Shown: in pieces, positions 7,156-9,769 of the stretch
How the letters are laid out: each line of letters begins with the position of its first letter
How positions within the stretch are numbered: position 1 is the stretch's first letter
Notes under the pieces: generated by a model
The model's database searches: none
What the model was told of the DNA's origin: nothing
What the model saw: only the letters and a program-made list of their open reading frames with translations
Made by a program: the position numbers and the translations under genes
Assembly (NCBI GenBank): GCA_027023115.1
Contig: JALVWZ010000250.1
Span: 1-9,769, forward strand
Reading direction: 5' to 3'
DNA from: Thermaceae bacterium
GTDB lineage: Bacteria; Deinococcota; Deinococci; Deinococcales; Marinithermaceae
DNA: 9,769 nt

Positions 7156-9330
7156 TCAGGCGCGAGCCTTCTTACGAACCTTACTCTTACCCTTGGGCGG
7201 GTTGCGCATCTTCCACCAGGTCACCAGCGAACCGACGACGTAGATCGAGGACAGGGTCCCGACTACGATGCCGATCAGCAGTGAAAGCGAGAAGTCGCGC
7301 AGTACCGGCCCGCCAATGAACAGTAGCGAGAGCAGCGGCAACATGGTGGTAAAGGAGGTCATCACCGTGCGGGAGAGGGTCTGGTTGATGGAGATGTCCA
7401 CCAGCTCGTTGTAGGGCACGCCGCGCATGGTCTTCTGGTTCTCGCGGATGCGGTCGGAGATGATGATCGAGTCGTTGATGGAGTAACCAATGATGGTCAG
7501 CAGCGCGGCGACGATGGGGATGGTGAATTGCAGCCCCAGCAAACTGAAGATGCCGGCGGTGATGGCCACGTCGTGGCCCACGGCGATGACCGAGGCCACG
7601 CCGAAGGTCCAGTCGAAACGGAAGGCCATGTATATCAGAATCAGCAAGAGCCCCACCAAAACCGCCATGATCGTGTTGTGGCGCAGCTCGGCGCCGACCG
7701 CCGGACCGACCACCTCCGACTGCAGCACCTCGGCGTGCAGCTTGTCTTCGAAAGCCTTGCGTAAGGCGATCATGGCGTCGTTGCTGAGCATACCGACGCG
7801 CACCGTAAACTCACGTTTGCCCGCCAGCGAGGATTCGACCTCGGTGATTACCGCTTCCTTGCCACTCACGCCGGGAATGCCCGACTCGTCGAGGAAGCTG
7901 CGAATCTTTTCTACGGTCACCTCGTGACCGGTGCGAATCAGGTAGGAGGTGCCGCCGGTAAAGTCGATGCCCAGGTTGAAGCCGTGCAGCAACACCACCA
8001 CCGCCATTGCGGCCGCGAAGGTGAGGGTGGCCGGAGTGATGATGCGGGCTTCTTTGAGGAAGGGGATCTTGGTGCCCCAGATCCAGTAAGGCGGGATGAC
8101 CTCTTTGAACGCGGCGATCTTCTCGAGCATCCAGCGGCTAAAGACCAGGTTCGAGAAGACGGCGGCGACGATACCAATGGCCAGCATGACCGCGAAGCCG
8201 CGCACCGGGCCGGTGGAGTACTGATAGAGGGCGGCGGCGGCCAGCAGGGTGGAAATGTTGGCGTCGAGGATGGTCACCGTCGAATGGGTAAAGCCGTCGG
8301 CTATCGCCTGGCGCAGCTTCTTGCCCAGCTTGAGCTCTTCCTTGACGCGCTCGAAGGAAAGGACGTTGCCGTCCACGGCGGCGCCGAGGGTGAGGATGAA
8401 GCCGGCGATGCCGGGGAGGGTCAGCACCGCCCCCAGGCCGGCGAGCGTGCCCATGATCAGCAGGGCGATGTAAAGGAGGCCTACCGAGGCCACCGTGCCG
8501 AACCAGAAGCCGTAGTAGAGGTAGAGGAGTACGAAGATCAGCAGCGCACCGATGACCGAGGCGATGATGCCGGCGCGGATAGCGTCTTTACCCAGGGTGG
8601 GGCCGATGGCGCGCACCTCTTCGACGTGCAGCGGCACCGGCAGCGAGCCGGAGCGCAGCACCAGAGCTATCTGGGTGGCTTCGTCGAGGTCCTTGATGCC
8701 GGTGATTACCGCCTTACCGTCAGCGATGGTGGTCTGGATGGTGGGGGCGCTATAGATGGTGCCGTCGAGGACTATCGCCAAGCGGCGACCGATGTTCTGA
8801 CGGGTCAGCTCGGCGAACTTCTTGGCGCCTTCGGGGGTGAACTCCAGCGCTACCTCCGGGCGGTGGAAGCGGTCGAAGTTGACGCGGGCATCCACCAGGT
8901 CGGACCCCTTCAACTCCACGCCTTCCAGGTCGTCGAGAGTCAGCTCTTTGGTGGGCTTGCCCTGGGCCTCGCGCTTGACCAGGCGGAACTCGAGCACCGC
9001 CTGCTGGCCGATTAGCTTGAGGGCCTTGTCCTGCTCGGAGGGCGAAAGGCCGGGCAGCTCGATGACGATCCGATTGGGCTGGGCAATTTGAATCAGTGGC
9101 TCGGCCACGCCCAGGCCGTTGATGCGGTTTTCGATCACCAGACGGGCCTTTTCCAGGTCGTCGGGGTCGGGCTTGGGGTTGTCGGTTTGCAATACTACCC
9201 GCAGACCGCCCTTGAGGTCGAGGCCGAGGTTGATCATCGGCTCGTTGGGCGCCCACGGTTTCCACATGGCCGCTATCGAGGCCAGGAACAGCAGGAAGAG
9301 AAGAATCGCGGTGGTATCGAGTTTTTTCAT
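7156..9330 (-). CDS. secDF: Fused protein-export membrane protein SecDF
   Basis: SecDF works with SecYEG at the inner membrane and uses the proton gradient to pull exported proteins out on the outer face. The 724-residue protein is a single-chain SecD-SecF fusion. SecD part: first membrane helix (about 8-23), the LGLDLKGGLRVV motif (35-46), the large periplasmic P1 region (to about 235), then helices 2-6 with GAAVDGNVLSFER (316-328). Asp320 there corresponds to the proton-pathway Asp known from T. thermophilus SecDF. SecF part: a helix followed by LGIDFTGGTSY (453-463), a smaller periplasmic region, then helices with HDVAIT (586-591) and SINDSIIISDRIREN (617-631). The start at 9330 is chosen because GGGAG lies six bases upstream and the protein then begins MKKLDTT before the hydrophobic helix. 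An ATG 13 codons earlier (9369) adds a non-conserved, prolyl-rich stretch and lacks a site. A terminator follows the stop. Confidence 0.96.
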   Translation of the reverse strand: MKKLDTTAILLFLLFLASIAAMWKPWAPNEPMINLGLDLKGGLRVVLQTDNPKPDPDDLEKARLVIENRINGLGVAEPLIQIAQPNRIVIELPGLSPSEQDKALKLIGQQAVLEFRLVKREAQGKPTKELTLDDLEGVELKGSDLVDARVNFDRFHRPEVALEFTPEGAKKFAELTRQNIGRRLAIVLDGTIYSAPTIQTTIADGKAVITGIKDLDEATQIALVLRSGSLPVPLHVEEVRAIGPTLGKDAIRAGIIASVIGALLIFVLLYLYYGFWFGTVASVGLLYIALLIMGTLAGLGAVLTLPGIAGFILTLGAAVDGNVLSFERVKEELKLGKKLRQAIADGFTHSTVTILDANISTLLAAAALYQYSTGPVRGFAVMLAIGIVAAVFSNLVFSRWMLEKIAAFKEVIPPYWIWGTKIPFLKEARIITPATLTFAAAMAVVVLLHGFNLGIDFTGGTSYLIRTGHEVTVEKIRSFLDESGIPGVSGKEAVITEVESSLAGKREFTVRVGMLSNDAMIALRKAFEDKLHAEVLQSEVVGPAVGAELRHNTIMAVLVGLLLILIYMAFRFDWTFGVASVIAVGHDVAITAGIFSLLGLQFTIPIVAALLTIIGYSINDSIIISDRIRENQKTMRGVPYNELVDISINQTLSRTVMTSFTTMLPLLSLLFIGGPVLRDFSLSLLIGIVVGTLSSIYVVGSLVTWWKMRNPPKGKSKVRKKARA

Positions 9331-9343
9331 AATCTGCTCCCAT

Positions 9344-9404
9344 CTGAGAGGGCTTGAGCCTGGGGCCAAAAACGAAGCTTACTCCTGGCTATCCGCCCTC
9401 TAAG
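9344..9404 (-). promoter_or_regulatory. Imperfect hairpin joining the end of the small ORF to the secDF ribosome site
   Basis: On the - strand RNA, AGAGGGC in the last codons of the small upstream ORF (9395-9401) is perfectly complementary to GCCCTCT (9347-9353), with two more pairs beyond a mismatch. Inside, AGCC (9387-9390, overlapping the ORF stop codon) pairs with GGCT (9357-9360), then GG with CC after an A-A mismatch. The structure ends three bases before the secDF GGGAG site (9337-9341). No T-run follows, so it is not a terminator. It could modulate secDF translation according to ribosome occupancy of the upstream ORF. Paired by eye; no folding energy was computed. Confidence 0.5.
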
Positions 9405-9685
9405 CGCAAACGGCCTAGCCGCAAAAAGCGCCTCTTTTCCGGCAGCAGCACGCCGCCTTGCGCCAGCGCGCGCGCCGGAGGTTCCCGGAGCCAACTCGCC
9501 GCCGGCGCAAAGCTCGCGAACAGCGGCGTGAACAAAGCGTGGGGGCCGGTAGCGGACCCCTCCAAATAGGTGCGTTCGACGCCCAAACCCTGCCCCGCCG
9601 CCGGATGGACGGCCGACGGCGCAAGCGGAGCCAGCCCCCAGGTGAACCCGAGGACCAGCAGCAGGGCTTCGACGAAGCGGCGCAT
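9389..9685 (-). CDS. Small predicted secreted protein of unknown function, upstream of secDF
   Basis: I do not recognise this 98-residue protein. It starts MRR and has a hydrophobic, alanine- and leucine-rich segment (about 4-25) that looks like a Sec signal peptide, with possible cleavage sites around Ala25-Ala30. The rest is rich in Ala, Pro, Gly and Leu and contains a W65-L-R-E-P-P70-A-R-A stretch; the C-terminus is basic (KRRFLRLGRLRLEGG). The gene starts 15 bases after the infB stop and ends 58 bases before the secDF start, so it is probably cotranscribed with both. The ATG at 9685 has only AGGTG almost abutting it; the GTG one codon earlier (9688) is an alternative. The ribosome site is poor, so expression may depend on coupling to infB. 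Position and signal suggest a leader or secretion-monitoring role, or simply a small exported protein; that the frame is coding at all is likely but not proven. Confidence 0.55.
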   Translation of the reverse strand: MRRFVEALLLVLGFTWGLAPLAPSAVHPAAGQGLGVERTYLEGSATGPHALFTPLFASFAPAASWLREPPARALAQGGVLLPEKRRFLRLGRLRLEGG

Positions 9686-9700
9686 CACCTACGCAGTTTA

Positions 9701-9769
9701 CTAGGCTTCGGCCACCTCTACCTGGCGGACGGCCTCGAGCACGTCGCCCTCCTGGTAGTCGTCAAAGCC
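9701..9769 (-). CDS. infB: Translation initiation factor IF-2, C-terminal end (5' truncated by window)
   Basis: Only the last 22 codons and the TAG stop (9701-9703) are visible. They read GFDDYQEGDVLEAVRQVEV followed by a short acidic-alanine tail. This matches the end of IF-2 domain IV, where a conserved F-x-D-x-x-x-G-D-V/I-I/L-E strand is followed by a short tail. IF-2 is the GTPase that places initiator tRNA on the ribosome. All catalytic parts lie beyond the window. The small secreted ORF begins 15 bases later with no terminator between, so the genes probably share a transcript. The identification rests on a short stretch but the motif is distinctive. Confidence 0.82.
   Translation of the reverse strand, partial: GFDDYQEGDVLEAVRQVEVAEA

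Noticed and set aside
7924..9015. 363-residue + strand open frame opposite secDF
   Set aside because: Antisense shadow of a conserved membrane gene; rich in Gly, Asp, Gln and His, with no membrane or enzyme motif.
9331..9369. Upstream ATG at 9369 as the secDF start
   Set aside because: The added 13 residues are not like the family N-terminus and the real site GGGAG lies within them, six bases before the ATG at 9330.
9331..9450. Separate promoter for secDF
   Set aside because: No convincing -35/-10 pair is visible on the - strand; cotranscription with infB is simpler.
1..9769. tRNA, rRNA, CRISPR, insertion sequence or phage attachment features
   Set aside because: Genes are densely packed with short gaps; no cloverleaf, repeat array, transposase or terminal inverted repeats were seen.

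Overview
The window reads as ordinary chromosomal DNA of a GC-rich thermophile in or near the Thermaceae (Deinococcota). That placement is inferred from protein character: the SecD and SecF halves are fused in one chain with a Thermus-like membrane motif, RecJ resembles the T. thermophilus enzyme in several stretches, and the sugar-binding protein has a plain Sec signal peptide with no lipobox, which fits a two-membrane cell. One gene, the end of valS, lies on the + strand. Everything else lies on the - strand.

Layout from left to right: the valS 3' end (+), then a strong terminator shared with the converging sugar operon. Next come four - strand genes transcribed in the order rbsB, rbsA, rbsC, fucU. 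They encode a ribose-type ABC importer (binding protein, double ATPase, permease) and an RbsD/FucU-type sugar mutarotase. A consensus-like promoter lies just upstream of rbsB, and a hairpin sits between rbsB and rbsA. To the right is a two-gene unit, a small two-helix membrane protein (LapA-like) followed by recJ, with a possible -10 element of its own. It is separated by a perfect terminator from an upstream - strand run: infB (3' end only), a 98-residue predicted secreted protein of unknown function, and secDF.

The importer operon would bring in a ribose-like sugar and speed its ring or anomer interconversion. Almost all ribose contacts known from E. coli RbsB are present. No sugar kinase or regulator lies in the window. 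RecJ is the 5'-3' single-strand exonuclease of recombination and repair. SecDF is the proton-driven partner of the Sec translocon.

Most of the window is housekeeping and transport. The part most worth a second look is the leader of secDF: a small, unrecognised, apparently exported protein precedes it, and its last codons and stop codon can pair with the RNA just before the secDF ribosome binding site. That layout resembles known secretion-monitoring leader peptides upstream of Sec genes (VemP, ApdA/ApdP, SecM), but stalling here is only a hypothesis.
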